A DNA stretch of 64,000 nucleotides from Streptacidiphilus jiangxiensis (lineage in GTDB: Bacteria; Actinomycetota; Actinomycetes; Streptomycetales; Streptomycetaceae), in contig NZ_FOAZ01000011.1 in assembly GCF_900109465.1 (NCBI RefSeq), positions 124,001-188,000 of the forward strand, given 5' to 3'. Of this stretch, positions 23,519-31,935 are shown piece by piece; positions within the stretch are counted from its first letter, which is position 1, and each line of letters starts with the position of its first letter. Under the pieces are notes generated by a model. That model searched no databases, was not told the origin of the DNA, and was given only the letters and a program-made list of their open reading frames with translations. Position numbers and translations under genes: made by a program.

Positions 23519-26500
23519 CTACGGGGTTGCCGTCGGGGACGGGGTGGCCGAGGGGCTCGGGTCGGGGGTGGCCGGCGGCGTGGAGGCCGTCGGTGTGGGG
23601 GAGGGGGGCGTCGGCGTCGGGGTGGGCGTCGGCGCGGGGATGACCGCGTACGCCTCGAGGCCGTAGAGGGAGTAGCCGAAGCGCGTCGCGCGCGACAGCC
23701 CCTGCATGCGGACGTACTGCGCCGTCACCGCGCCGAAGCGCACCGTCTCGTCCCCGCCGTGCCCGCTGTTGACGACCGCCGCGGTCGTCCAGTTCTGGCC
23801 GTCCGTGGACGTCTGGATCTCGTAGCGCGCCGCGTACGCGTCCTGCCAGTGCAGGACGACCTCGCCCAGCGTCGCCGGCGCAGCCAACTGCACCTGGACC
23901 CACTCGTCGTCCTGCGCGGGCGAGGACCACCGCGTCGTGGGGTCGTCGTCGTTGACGTTCGACGCCGGGAAGTCGGAGGTCTCGTCCGCCGAGGAGCTCG
24001 CCGTGCCCGTCAGTGCGAGGTCGGGGCCGCCGGTGCGCGGGTAGACGTGGACGGTGACGTCCTGCGTCGCGACCCGGCCACCGACCGTGAAGGTCACCTG
24101 CGCGACGTACGAGCCGGTGGGGCTGTCCGCCGCGGCCGCGAAGCGCAGCGGGACGCCCGCGCTGCCGCCGCGCGGCAGTGCGACCGTGCCGGTACCGGCG
24201 ACGGTGACGTCCTTCGCCGCGGCCGGCAGCTTCGCCGTCACCGTGCCGGTCGCACCGCCGACGCCCTGGGCCTGCAGCACGCCGGGCAGGGCGACAGCGG
24301 CGCCGCCCGCCTGCAGGTCGACGCTCTGCGCGCCGAGCTGCAGCGTCGCCGGGGGCGTGTCCGCGTACCAGGGGATGATCTGGTAGACCGTCGGGGCCTG
24401 GCTGTCCGGAGTGCCGGCCCAGAAGAGGCGGATCTGGTCGACCCGCAGCTTCGGGTCCGCGGCGAGCTCGGTGTAGCCGCCGGGGGCGATCGCGCCGATG
24501 CGGGTCCAGCCGTTGTCCGCGCTGTGCACCTCGACCCAGCCGGGAGCGCGCACGGAGGGGTCCGTGAGCACCACGACGCGGTTGAGCGGGCGGGTCTGAC
24601 CGAGGGTCACGCTCAGGGTGTCGCCGGGCTGCGGTGCGGCCGCCGCCTGGTAGGGCGCGTCGAGGTCGCCGTCGACGACGTTGGAGACGGGGGAACCGGC
24701 CACCGCGGTCGGCCCGGTGGCGGTCATGGCCGTGGCGTCGGGGGCGGTGACGCTGAACTCGCGCACGGCCACGGCGCTGTCCTGGCCGGAGGCGGCCCGC
24801 AGCCGCAGGTAGCGGGCGACGGCGCCGGGCGGCAGCGTCGCGTCGATCTCGCTGCGGCCCTGGTAGTGGCCGACCTGCACCCAGCCGCCGTCGTCGGTGG
24901 CGTACTCCAGGACCGCGTCCTGCATCACGTCGCCCTGGGCCACGTCGCCGTCGGGCCCGCCCATCAGGATGTGGACGGACCGCACGGGGGTGTCGCTGCC
25001 GAGGTCCACGCCGACGGTGTCGCCCGCCTGCGGCGGCGCGCTGGTCCAGTAGTAGCTGCTGGGGTCGCCGTCGACCATCAGGGCGGGGTCGTGGTCCTGT
25101 GCCGTGCCCATCGAGCTGGTCGGGGTGAGCTGGTCACCGTCGACGCCGGTCCAGCTGTCGGAGGCCTTCAGGGCGCGGTTCAGGAAGGCGTCGAGGACGC
25201 CCTTGCCGAGGGTCACGCCGCTGTCGGACAGCTGGTCCAGCTGCCGGCGCAGGAGACTGCGCTGCCGCCAGGCCTCCGCGCCGTTCCCGGCACGCTGGGC
25301 GGCGAGCATGGCGACGGCGGCCTGTCCGGCCCGGCCGTACTGCGTGAGCTCCTGGATCCAGGCGGCGTCTTCGGTGAGCAGCTGCCCACCGGCGACGTCG
25401 GACAGGTTGTCAGAGGCCTGTGCCATCGTGGTGAACGCGGCACCCAGCTGGGCGGCGGCCCTGGAGCGGGCCGTCGTCGCGGCGGGGTCGGCGGCGTTGG
25501 ATCGGGGCGACGCCGGTTCGAACGCCGCCCAGAAGGCCGCCAGCAGCGGCTGCAGGTAGGCGGATTCCTGCTGACCGAGCGGCGAGGACGCGCTGTTGCC
25601 GGCCAGCGCGGCCAGTGCCGCGCGCGCCTGCGTCACCGTGGTGCCGTTCAGCCGGGGAGCACTGCCGGTGCCGTACGTGGTGCTGCCGTAGCCGGTGGCT
25701 CCGGCGAGGGCGGAGACGGCGGCCTGCCAGGACGCGTCGGGCTGGTAGGCCTGCGGGTTCCAGGCGAAGTCCGCCGAGGTGAACAGGGGGACGCGCGAGG
25801 CGACGGGCTGCTGCATGGCGTTGACCAGCAGGCCGGCCGCCCCGGTCGCCACGGTCGCGTCACGGCCCTGGTAGGCGCCCAGATAGAGGCGGTCCTGAGC
25901 GGAGTCGTTGACGGGGTAGTTGTCCTCCGTCAGCAACGGGTGGCCGAGGGTCTGCTGCGCCGTCGTCAGATCCTGCGCGCTGATCGTCGCCGGTTCCACG
26001 CCCGCGCCGGTCCAGGCGATCCGCACGCTGCCGTCCAGCTCCCGGGCCAGGGCCGTGCGGTAGGCCGTGGCGTCGGTCCGGTAGTACTCGCTGGGCAGCA
26101 CCGTGAGCCCGTCCGCGCCCGGGTGCCGGGACAGGAAGCGACGCAGGACGACGCCCACGACATCGGCCTGCGCCTGCGCCGCCGCCTGCGGGCCGTGCCC
26201 GTACGCGTTGGCGTCCGCGTCGCAGTGCCAGTGCGAGAACGTGGCCTGGGAGAAGTCCAGTTGGAAGGAGCGCACGCCGAGGCCCCACAGCTGCTCCAGC
26301 TTGGCCACCAGCGCGTTCTGGTCCTTGGCCGAGGTGTAGCACAGGGAGGTCGCGGGCGAGAGCGAGTAGCCGAGGGTGACGTGGTTGAGCGCGGCGCGCT
26401 GGGCCAGCGTGCGCAGCTCGGCCTGCTGGTCGGCGGGGTAGGGGTCGCGCCACAGGGTGTCGCGGTAGGGGTCGTCGCCCGGCGCGTACAGCAGGCGGTT

Positions 26501-27517
26501 CTGCTTGGTCTGCCCGAGGAAGTCGATCATGTCGGCGGTCTGGGCGGCCGACCAGGGGATGCCGTAGAAGCCCTCGACGACCCCGCGGATGGGTGCCGCG
26601 GGCCAGTCCTGCACGGCGAGGCCGGGCAGTGCGCCGCCCGCGCCGAGGATCTGCCGGAAGGACTGCGCCGCGTGGTAGGTGCCCTCGGCGTCCACCCCGG
26701 CGAGCACCGCCACGCCCGTGTTCCCCGCGGGCGCGGATCCGGTGGTCCCGATCGTGCCGGTGGCCAGCACGTAGCCGCCGGCGGGCAGGCCACTGGGGGA
26801 GAGTGCGGTCTGCCCGGCGGCCCCGAGGGAGCGCAGGGCGCGGTCGGTGCCGCCGCCGGCGCCTTCGGCCGCGCCACCCAGGTAGATCGTCAGCGCGCCG
26901 GGCTGCGGGTCACTGTCGGGGGCGACGGTGTCGACGCGCTGGACACCGGCCGCCGCCAGCGCGGCCTGCAGCACGGCCAGCGCGCCCGGGTCCGCGTGCG
27001 GTGCGACCGCCAGCGCGACCCGCGCCGGTCCGGCCACCGCGGTGCCCTGTGCCTGCTCGCGCTGCGGGCGCGGATAGATCGCGGGCCCACTGTTCGAGGC
27101 GGCGTCACCACCTCCGGGAGGCAGCGCCGTGCCCTGCGCCAGTACCTGCGCCGTCGCGCGCGCCCCGGCGTTCGCCACGGCCGTGCCCGTATTGCCGACC
27201 AGCCCGCCGCCGACGACGGCGGCCACGGTCAGTGCGGCGCTCGCCCGCAGCGCGGCGCTGCGGGCCCCGACCTGTGTGCGCATCTGCAACGGCAGTACGG
27301 CCAGCAGCGGGGCGGTTCCCTTGAGCTGCGCGATGAGCCGGTCGGCGGCTTCCGGCGCGAGGCGCCGGGCGGTCCGCGCGGCGGTCCGGCGGGCCGTCAC
27401 CACGGCCGCGGACCCGAGCAGCTGCTGCAGCGTCTGGTGCTCGGCCACGGTCCGACGCAGGCTGCTGCCCAGAGCGGCGACGAAGCCGTCGGAGGGCTGG
27501 CCGGGCCGGTGGTCCAC
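23519..27517 (-). CDS. GH84-like secreted or anchored protein lacking the catalytic Asp pair
   Basis: This 1332-residue protein has five parts. An N-terminal hydrophilic segment of about 90 residues precedes one hydrophobic segment (ASAALTVAAVVGGGLVG). A GH20b-like lead-in domain (about 150-285) follows. The TIM barrel shows GH84 features such as RGVVEGFYGIPWS, TKQNRLLYAPGDDPY, EYYRTDA and TEDNYPVND. Two carbohydrate-binding F5/8-type domains and a Pro/Thr-rich C-terminal tail end the chain. GH84 enzymes remove beta-linked GlcNAc using adjacent Asp residues in an FDDI motif; here that site reads LDFSQA (Ser423-Gln424). It may be inactive, or use other residues. The GTG at 27517 is chosen for its AGGAG site five bases away; an upstream GTG at 27553 has no such site. 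Confidence 0.85.
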   Translation of the reverse strand: MDHRPGQPSDGFVAALGSSLRRTVAEHQTLQQLLGSAAVVTARRTAARTARRLAPEAADRLIAQLKGTAPLLAVLPLQMRTQVGARSAALRASAALTVAAVVGGGLVGNTGTAVANAGARATAQVLAQGTALPPGGGDAASNSGPAIYPRPQREQAQGTAVAGPARVALAVAPHADPGALAVLQAALAAAGVQRVDTVAPDSDPQPGALTIYLGGAAEGAGGGTDRALRSLGAAGQTALSPSGLPAGGYVLATGTIGTTGSAPAGNTGVAVLAGVDAEGTYHAAQSFRQILGAGGALPGLAVQDWPAAPIRGVVEGFYGIPWSAAQTADMIDFLGQTKQNRLLYAPGDDPYRDTLWRDPYPADQQAELRTLAQRAALNHVTLGYSLSPATSLCYTSAKDQNALVAKLEQLWGLGVRSFQLDFSQATFSHWHCDADANAYGHGPQAAAQAQADVVGVVLRRFLSRHPGADGLTVLPSEYYRTDATAYRTALARELDGSVRIAWTGAGVEPATISAQDLTTAQQTLGHPLLTEDNYPVNDSAQDRLYLGAYQGRDATVATGAAGLLVNAMQQPVASRVPLFTSADFAWNPQAYQPDASWQAAVSALAGATGYGSTTYGTGSAPRLNGTTVTQARAALAALAGNSASSPLGQQESAYLQPLLAAFWAAFEPASPRSNAADPAATTARSRAAAQLGAAFTTMAQASDNLSDVAGGQLLTEDAAWIQELTQYGRAGQAAVAMLAAQRAGNGAEAWRQRSLLRRQLDQLSDSGVTLGKGVLDAFLNRALKASDSWTGVDGDQLTPTSSMGTAQDHDPALMVDGDPSSYYWTSAPPQAGDTVGVDLGSDTPVRSVHILMGGPDGDVAQGDVMQDAVLEYATDDGGWVQVGHYQGRSEIDATLPPGAVARYLRLRAASGQDSAVAVREFSVTAPDATAMTATGPTAVAGSPVSNVVDGDLDAPYQAAAAPQPGDTLSVTLGQTRPLNRVVVLTDPSVRAPGWVEVHSADNGWTRIGAIAPGGYTELAADPKLRVDQIRLFWAGTPDSQAPTVYQIIPWYADTPPATLQLGAQSVDLQAGGAAVALPGVLQAQGVGGATGTVTAKLPAAAKDVTVAGTGTVALPRGGSAGVPLRFAAAADSPTGSYVAQVTFTVGGRVATQDVTVHVYPRTGGPDLALTGTASSSADETSDFPASNVNDDDPTTRWSSPAQDDEWVQVQLAAPATLGEVVLHWQDAYAARYEIQTSTDGQNWTTAAVVNSGHGGDETVRFGAVTAQYVRMQGLSRATRFGYSLYGLEAYAVIPAPTPTPTPTPPSPTPTASTPPATPDPSPSATPSPTATP

Positions 27518-27954
27518 GGGGACTCCTGATGCCGAGTCGGGTATGTGCGTCACTGCTGCTGCTCTGCTGTTGGCTGCTGTTCCGGTGTCTCGCCGAGCGG
27601 GGCGGTCGATCGTTCGTGCGCGGAAACGCCCGAGGGCGCGGGCAACCGTACGGCAGCCGTCCACGCCGAGAAAGCCTCTGGGAGGCCCGACGTACGGTCG
27701 CTCGCACAGCTCCCCGCGCCCCCGGAAGCCGAACCCGTTCGGACCGGAACCAGTGGTTCGGCCGAACGCCTCAACCCCACCATCCCCGCCCTTGGCATGT
27801 CAATGCACGGGCGTGTCCCTCTGCATACGGGAGAGTGAACTCCGGATGGCGCAATGCCCCCGGCGTGCGATGCACCTGCGAGGTGGGTAGGTGACCGTCT
27901 GTCCGTCCACGCCGTTGTCACCATGTGAGCCCCTCCGGCCTGAGGAGATTGCCC
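27518..27954. promoter_or_regulatory. Divergent intergenic region, GH84-like / malQ
   Basis: This 437-base region separates two divergent starts and must hold both promoters. I see no convincing -10/-35 pair. One lone arm of the dispersed inverted repeat, in altered form, is present at 27697-27724 (GTCGCTCGCACAGCTCCCCG followed by the usual C-rich end); its partner arm is missing. No small gene is supported. Confidence 0.5.
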
Positions 27955-30141
27955 GTGGCACCCGCCGCCCACCGTCCGTTCCCCGCCGGCGCGAGTGCCC
28001 TGGAGACGCTGGCCCACGCCTACGGCGTGGACACCGAGTTCGAGGGGCGGGCCGTCCCGCCCGACACCCTCCACGCGGTCCTCGCCGCGATGGGCGTCGA
28101 CGCGGGGAGCACGGAGGCGGCGGAGGAGGCCTTGGCCGGTCTGCGCGCCCGGCGCGCGCACCGGCTGCTGCCGCGAGCGATCGTGCTGCGCGCCGGAGTC
28201 GGCACGGAGGTGCCGCTGCCGGCCGGCGCCGAGGCCTGGGTGGAGCTGGAGGACGGAGGCACCGTCACCGTCGGCACGCCCTTCCCGCGCGGCCTGCACC
28301 TGACCGACGCGGGCGAGACCAGGCCGCTCCCGGCCGACCTGCCTGTCGGCCGCCACACCCTGTGCGCCCGCCTCGGCGACCGCGCCTCCACCGCCGCGCC
28401 GCTGCTCGTCGCCCCGCACCGGCTGGCCGGTCCCACCGGGCGCAGCTGGGGCTTCCTGGTCCAGCTCTACTCCCTGCTCAGCGAGCGCTCCTGGGGCATG
28501 GGCGACCTCGCCGACCTCGCCGAGCTCGCCCGCTGGTCCGGCCACACGCTCGGCGCCGGCTTCGTCCAGATGAACCCGCTGCACGCGGGCATGCCCCCCG
28601 GCCCCGACGGCCACTCGGACCCGTCCCCCTACCGCCCCTCCTCGCGCCGGTTCGCCGATCCGGTCCACCTGCGGATCGAGGCCGTGCCCGAGTACGCCTA
28701 CCTCGCCCCGGAGGCACGCGAGCGCGTCCAGGACGCGGCGCGGCGCGGCGCGCGGCTGCGCGAGGGCGTGCTGATCGAGGAGAACCTGATCGACCGCGAC
28801 GCGGTGTGGGCCGCCAAGCGCGAGGCGCTGGAGGTGATCCACGCCGTCCCGCGCGGCGTCGGCCGTGAGGCCGCGTACCGGGCGTTCCTGCGCCGCGAGG
28901 GCGACGGCCTGCTCCAGTACGCGACCTGGTGCGCGCTCGCCGAGGTCCACGGTCCGGCCTGGCGCGACTGGCCCTCGGGCCTGCGCGATCCGGGCAGTGC
29001 GGCTGTCGCCCGCGCCCGCGTCGAGCTGGCGCACCGCGTCGACTTCCACTCCTGGCTCGCCTGGCTCGTCGACGAGCAGCTGGGCGCCGCCCAGGCGGCG
29101 GCCCGCGACGCGGGCATGCCCGTCGGTCTCGTCCACGACCTCGCGGTCGGCGTCCACCCGGACGGCGCGGACGCCTGGGCGCTCCAGCACTGCCTGGCGG
29201 CGGGCATCAGCGTCGGCGCCCCGCCGGACGCCTTCAACGCCCACGGCCAGGACTGGGCCCTCCCGCCGTGGCGCCCGGACGCCCTCGCCGACACCGGCTA
29301 CGCGCCCTACGCGGAGCTCCTGCGTGCCAACCTCCGGCACGCGGGCGCACTGCGGGTCGACCACGTCATGGGCCTGTTCCGGCTCTGGTGGGTGCCGCAG
29401 GGCCGCCCGCCGACGGAGGGCACCTACGTCCGCTACGACCACGAGGCGATGCTCGGCGTCCTCGCCCTGGAGGCGTACCGCGCGGGCGCGATCGTGATCG
29501 GTGAGGACCTCGGCACGGTCGAGCCGGGGGTCCGCGAACAGCTGGCCGCGCGGGGTGTGCTGGGCACGTCCGTGCTCTGGTTCGAACGTGACTGGTCCGA
29601 GCAGGGCGGCGGCTCGCCGCTCCCGCCGGACCGCTGGCGCGAGGACTGCCTCGCCACCCTGACCACTCACGACCTGCCGCCGACGGCGTCCCGCCTGAGC
29701 GGCGACCACGTCGAACTCCGCCACCGCCTGGGGCTGCTGTCCCGTCCGCTGGCGGAGGAGCAGGCCGAGGACGAGACGGAACGCGAGGAGTGGCTCGGCG
29801 AGTTGGCCCGCGAGGGCCTGATGACCGTCCCCCCGTACGGCGAGGGCCCGGCCGCGGACCTCCTCGAACCCGCGGACGGCCGCCACCTCCCGGACGCGGT
29901 GGCGGCCCTCCACCGCTACCTGCTGCGCACGCCCGCCGAACTCGTCGGCGTCTGGCTCCCGGACGTCCTCGGCGACCCCCGGCCCCAGAACCTCCCGGGC
30001 ACCTCCTCCGAGTACCCCAACTGGCGCCTCCCCGTCGCCGACGCCGACGGCAAACCGGCGACGCTGGACCAACTCGCCGCCGCCGAGCGGACGGAGGAGT
30101 TCGCCGCCGTCATGCGGGACGAGAGCGCGGCCGGCGAGTAG
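27955..30141 (+). CDS. malQ: 4-alpha-glucanotransferase (amylomaltase)
   Basis: This 728-residue GH77 enzyme moves alpha-1,4-glucan segments between chains during maltodextrin and glycogen metabolism in the cytoplasm. The catalytic nucleophile Asp469 lies in LRVDHVMGLFRLWWVP, the acid/base Glu517 in IGEDLGTVEPGVR, and the third acidic residue in TTHDLPPTASR. An N-terminal extension domain (about 1-160) before the barrel is usual for the actinobacterial form. The GTG at 27955 is preferred over the GTG at 27925 because GAGGAG precedes it by 7 bases. It stands alone, convergent with an MFS gene. Confidence 0.95.
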   Translation: MAPAAHRPFPAGASALETLAHAYGVDTEFEGRAVPPDTLHAVLAAMGVDAGSTEAAEEALAGLRARRAHRLLPRAIVLRAGVGTEVPLPAGAEAWVELEDGGTVTVGTPFPRGLHLTDAGETRPLPADLPVGRHTLCARLGDRASTAAPLLVAPHRLAGPTGRSWGFLVQLYSLLSERSWGMGDLADLAELARWSGHTLGAGFVQMNPLHAGMPPGPDGHSDPSPYRPSSRRFADPVHLRIEAVPEYAYLAPEARERVQDAARRGARLREGVLIEENLIDRDAVWAAKREALEVIHAVPRGVGREAAYRAFLRREGDGLLQYATWCALAEVHGPAWRDWPSGLRDPGSAAVARARVELAHRVDFHSWLAWLVDEQLGAAQAAARDAGMPVGLVHDLAVGVHPDGADAWALQHCLAAGISVGAPPDAFNAHGQDWALPPWRPDALADTGYAPYAELLRANLRHAGALRVDHVMGLFRLWWVPQGRPPTEGTYVRYDHEAMLGVLALEAYRAGAIVIGEDLGTVEPGVREQLAARGVLGTSVLWFERDWSEQGGGSPLPPDRWREDCLATLTTHDLPPTASRLSGDHVELRHRLGLLSRPLAEEQAEDETEREEWLGELAREGLMTVPPYGEGPAADLLEPADGRHLPDAVAALHRYLLRTPAELVGVWLPDVLGDPRPQNLPGTSSEYPNWRLPVADADGKPATLDQLAAAERTEEFAAVMRDESAAGE

Positions 30142-30172
30142 GCGCGGCCCGCGCGTCGGGGAAGGGTGCGTG

Positions 30173-30193
30173 ACGCCGCCGGGGCGGCGGCGT
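30173..30193. terminator. Hairpin between convergent malQ and MFS genes
   Basis: ACGCCGCC (30173-30180) pairs perfectly with GGCGGCGT (30186-30193) around a five-base loop, and flanking GTG/GAC bases add partial pairing. It lies 32 bases after the malQ stop and 36 bases from the MFS stop, so it can serve both genes. Confidence 0.7.
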
Positions 30194-30228
30194 GACGGGG
30201 CCTGGGAGAGGGCTCACGGGCCGGGGTT

Positions 30229-31446
30229 TCACGCCCGGACGGCGACCCTCGCATCGACGGCGCTCTGCGGGCGGAGCCGGCTGCGCTCGGCCCACCGGAC
30301 CGCCGGTCCCATGGCGCACCCCGCCACCGCGAACAGCCCGCCCAGCAGCAGCCAGCCGGGGACACCCCAGGTCAACAGCAGCGTGGTGAGCACGAGCGGG
30401 CCCAGGGTGCGGGCCACGGCCACGCCCGACCCGAAGAAGCCCTGGTACTGGCCCAGCCGGTGGGCGGGGGCGAGGTCGAAGCTGATCTGCCAGGAGCCGG
30501 CGGACTGGTGCATCTCCCCGACGACCTGGAGCACCGCCGCCGCGACCAGGAGCGTGCCGGTCACCCACAGCGGCAGGCCGGCGGCCGAGGCGGCGAAGAC
30601 CGCGCAGGACGCCAGCAGCAGCAGACCGGCCCGCCGCACCGCGCGGGAGGCGGAGCCGAGCCCGGTGACCGCGCGGGCCGTGCGGACCTGGAACAGCAGG
30701 ACGGTCAGCGTGTTGAGGGCGAACAGGACCGAGCTCAACCACCCCAGCTCGGCTGCGCGGGACGCGATCCAGAGCGGGACCACCAGGCTGAGCAGCGGCA
30801 TGCGCAGCAGCAGGACCGTGTTGATCAGCGCGACGACGGCGTACGGCCGGTCGCGCAGCACCGCGAGCCTCGGCTCACCGGCGCGGGCGGGCACGGGCGG
30901 GACGGCCGGAAGGCGCAGCAGGATCAGTCCGCAGACCACGAAGCTCACGGCGTCGAGCACGAAGACGGCCAGGAACGCCGTGCGGCTCCCGCTGTAGATG
31001 GCCACACCACCGAGCATCGCGCCGATCCCCAGCCCCCCGTTGAGGGTCGACTGCAGTCGCGCGAGCAGCCGCGTCCGTTCGGCGGGGCCCGTCAGGGCGC
31101 CGACCAGCGCCTGGGTGGCGCTGCCGAGCCCGGAGGTCGCGGCGGCGTACAGGGAGACGGCGAAGAGGAACGGCACGAACGAGCGGACCACGAGGAACGT
31201 GGCGACGACGGTGGCGGCGGCGAGCGCGAACAGCACCGCCGTCCCTCGGGGACCACGCCGGTCGGCGAGGTGACCGAGCGGCACCCCGGTCAGGGTGCCG
31301 ACCGTCCACCCGACGGCGAGCCCCAGGCCGAGCCGGAACGGCGACAGGCCCACCACGTGCGTGAAGTACAGCGCGGAGGTGGTGTAGTACGCGCCGTCCC
31401 CGATCGCACCGACCAACTGGGCTGTGGTGAGCGCCCCTCTCGACAC
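30229..31446 (-). CDS. MFS transporter
   Basis: This 405-residue integral membrane protein has about twelve hydrophobic segments. The MFS motif A between segments 2 and 3 reads GHLADRRGPRG, and a long central loop (about 195-215) separates the halves. Such proteins are usually proton-coupled exporters of small molecules. The GTG at 31446 is chosen because GAGGAGG lies just upstream; an ATG at 31572 would add a 42-residue non-membrane leader. No adjacent regulator is seen. Substrate unknown. Confidence 0.9.
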   Translation of the reverse strand: MSRGALTTAQLVGAIGDGAYYTTSALYFTHVVGLSPFRLGLGLAVGWTVGTLTGVPLGHLADRRGPRGTAVLFALAAATVVATFLVVRSFVPFLFAVSLYAAATSGLGSATQALVGALTGPAERTRLLARLQSTLNGGLGIGAMLGGVAIYSGSRTAFLAVFVLDAVSFVVCGLILLRLPAVPPVPARAGEPRLAVLRDRPYAVVALINTVLLLRMPLLSLVVPLWIASRAAELGWLSSVLFALNTLTVLLFQVRTARAVTGLGSASRAVRRAGLLLLASCAVFAASAAGLPLWVTGTLLVAAAVLQVVGEMHQSAGSWQISFDLAPAHRLGQYQGFFGSGVAVARTLGPLVLTTLLLTWGVPGWLLLGGLFAVAGCAMGPAVRWAERSRLRPQSAVDARVAVRA

Positions 31447-31579
31447 GTGGCCTCCTCGATCGCACGGACTCTCCCTGACCAGTCCCACGCTACGGAGCGG
31501 ATGGTCCAGGAGGCAGGGCCATTGAAGAGCTGTCGGAGTGGGCCACTTTCGGCCCCCGGGTAGGTGGCGCACGCAAACG

Positions 31580-31823
31580 GGCGCGAGGCTCTGCCGTTCT
31601 GCGGCTCCGCCGCGTGGGCGCGGGCCGGGCAGAGGCCAGGGGCGCGCGGCTCTGCCGTTCTGCGGCTCCGCCGCGTGGGCGCGGGGCGGGCAGAGGCCGG
31701 GGGCGCGCGGCTCTGCCGTTTTGCGGCTCCGCCGCGTGGGCGCGGGTCGGGCAGAGGTCAGGGGCGCGCGGCTCTGCCGTTTTGCGGCTCCGCCGCGTGG
31801 GCGCGGGTCGGGCGGAGGCCAGG
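31580..31823. repeat. 61-bp tandem repeat array, four copies
   Basis: A unit containing CTCTGCCGTTYTGCGGCTCC and CCGCGTGGGCGCGGG recurs with TCTGCCGTT at 31590, 31651, 31712 and 31773, an exact 61-base period. Copies differ at only a few positions. The last copy runs directly into inverted repeat copy B. The period is not a multiple of three and no gene is supported. It lies between the MFS gene start and the 3' end of pepN. Confidence 0.9.
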
Positions 31824-31925
31824 GGCGCGCGGAACTGCGCGGGTGACCACCGTGTACGGATGGCTCTGCCCGCTGAGCGACTCACCACACAGGGTGGCTT
31901 GTCGCGCAGTTCCCCGCGCCCCTGG
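31820..31925. repeat. Dispersed inverted repeat, copy B
   Basis: The left arm (31820-31850, CAGGGGCGCGCGGAACTGCG...) and right arm (31893-31925, ...GTCGCGCAGTTCCCCGCGCC) repeat the arms of copies A and C. It ends 10 bases from the stop of the pepN gene and so probably acts as its terminator. Confidence 0.85.
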
Positions 31926-31935
31926 GGTGGTGCAA

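Noticed and set aside
23267-27529. Long open frame (1420 codons) on the plus strand opposite the GH84-like gene
   Set aside because: Arg/Gly/Val-rich antisense frame with no recognisable domain; the opposite strand carries GH84 and F5/8-type motifs.
27550-30072. Long open frame on the minus strand opposite malQ
   Set aside because: MalQ has catalytic residues at the right spacing on the plus strand; the reverse frame is a shadow.
31580-31823. CRISPR array
   Set aside because: Repeats follow each other directly with no unique spacers, the unit is 61 bases, and no cas gene is near.
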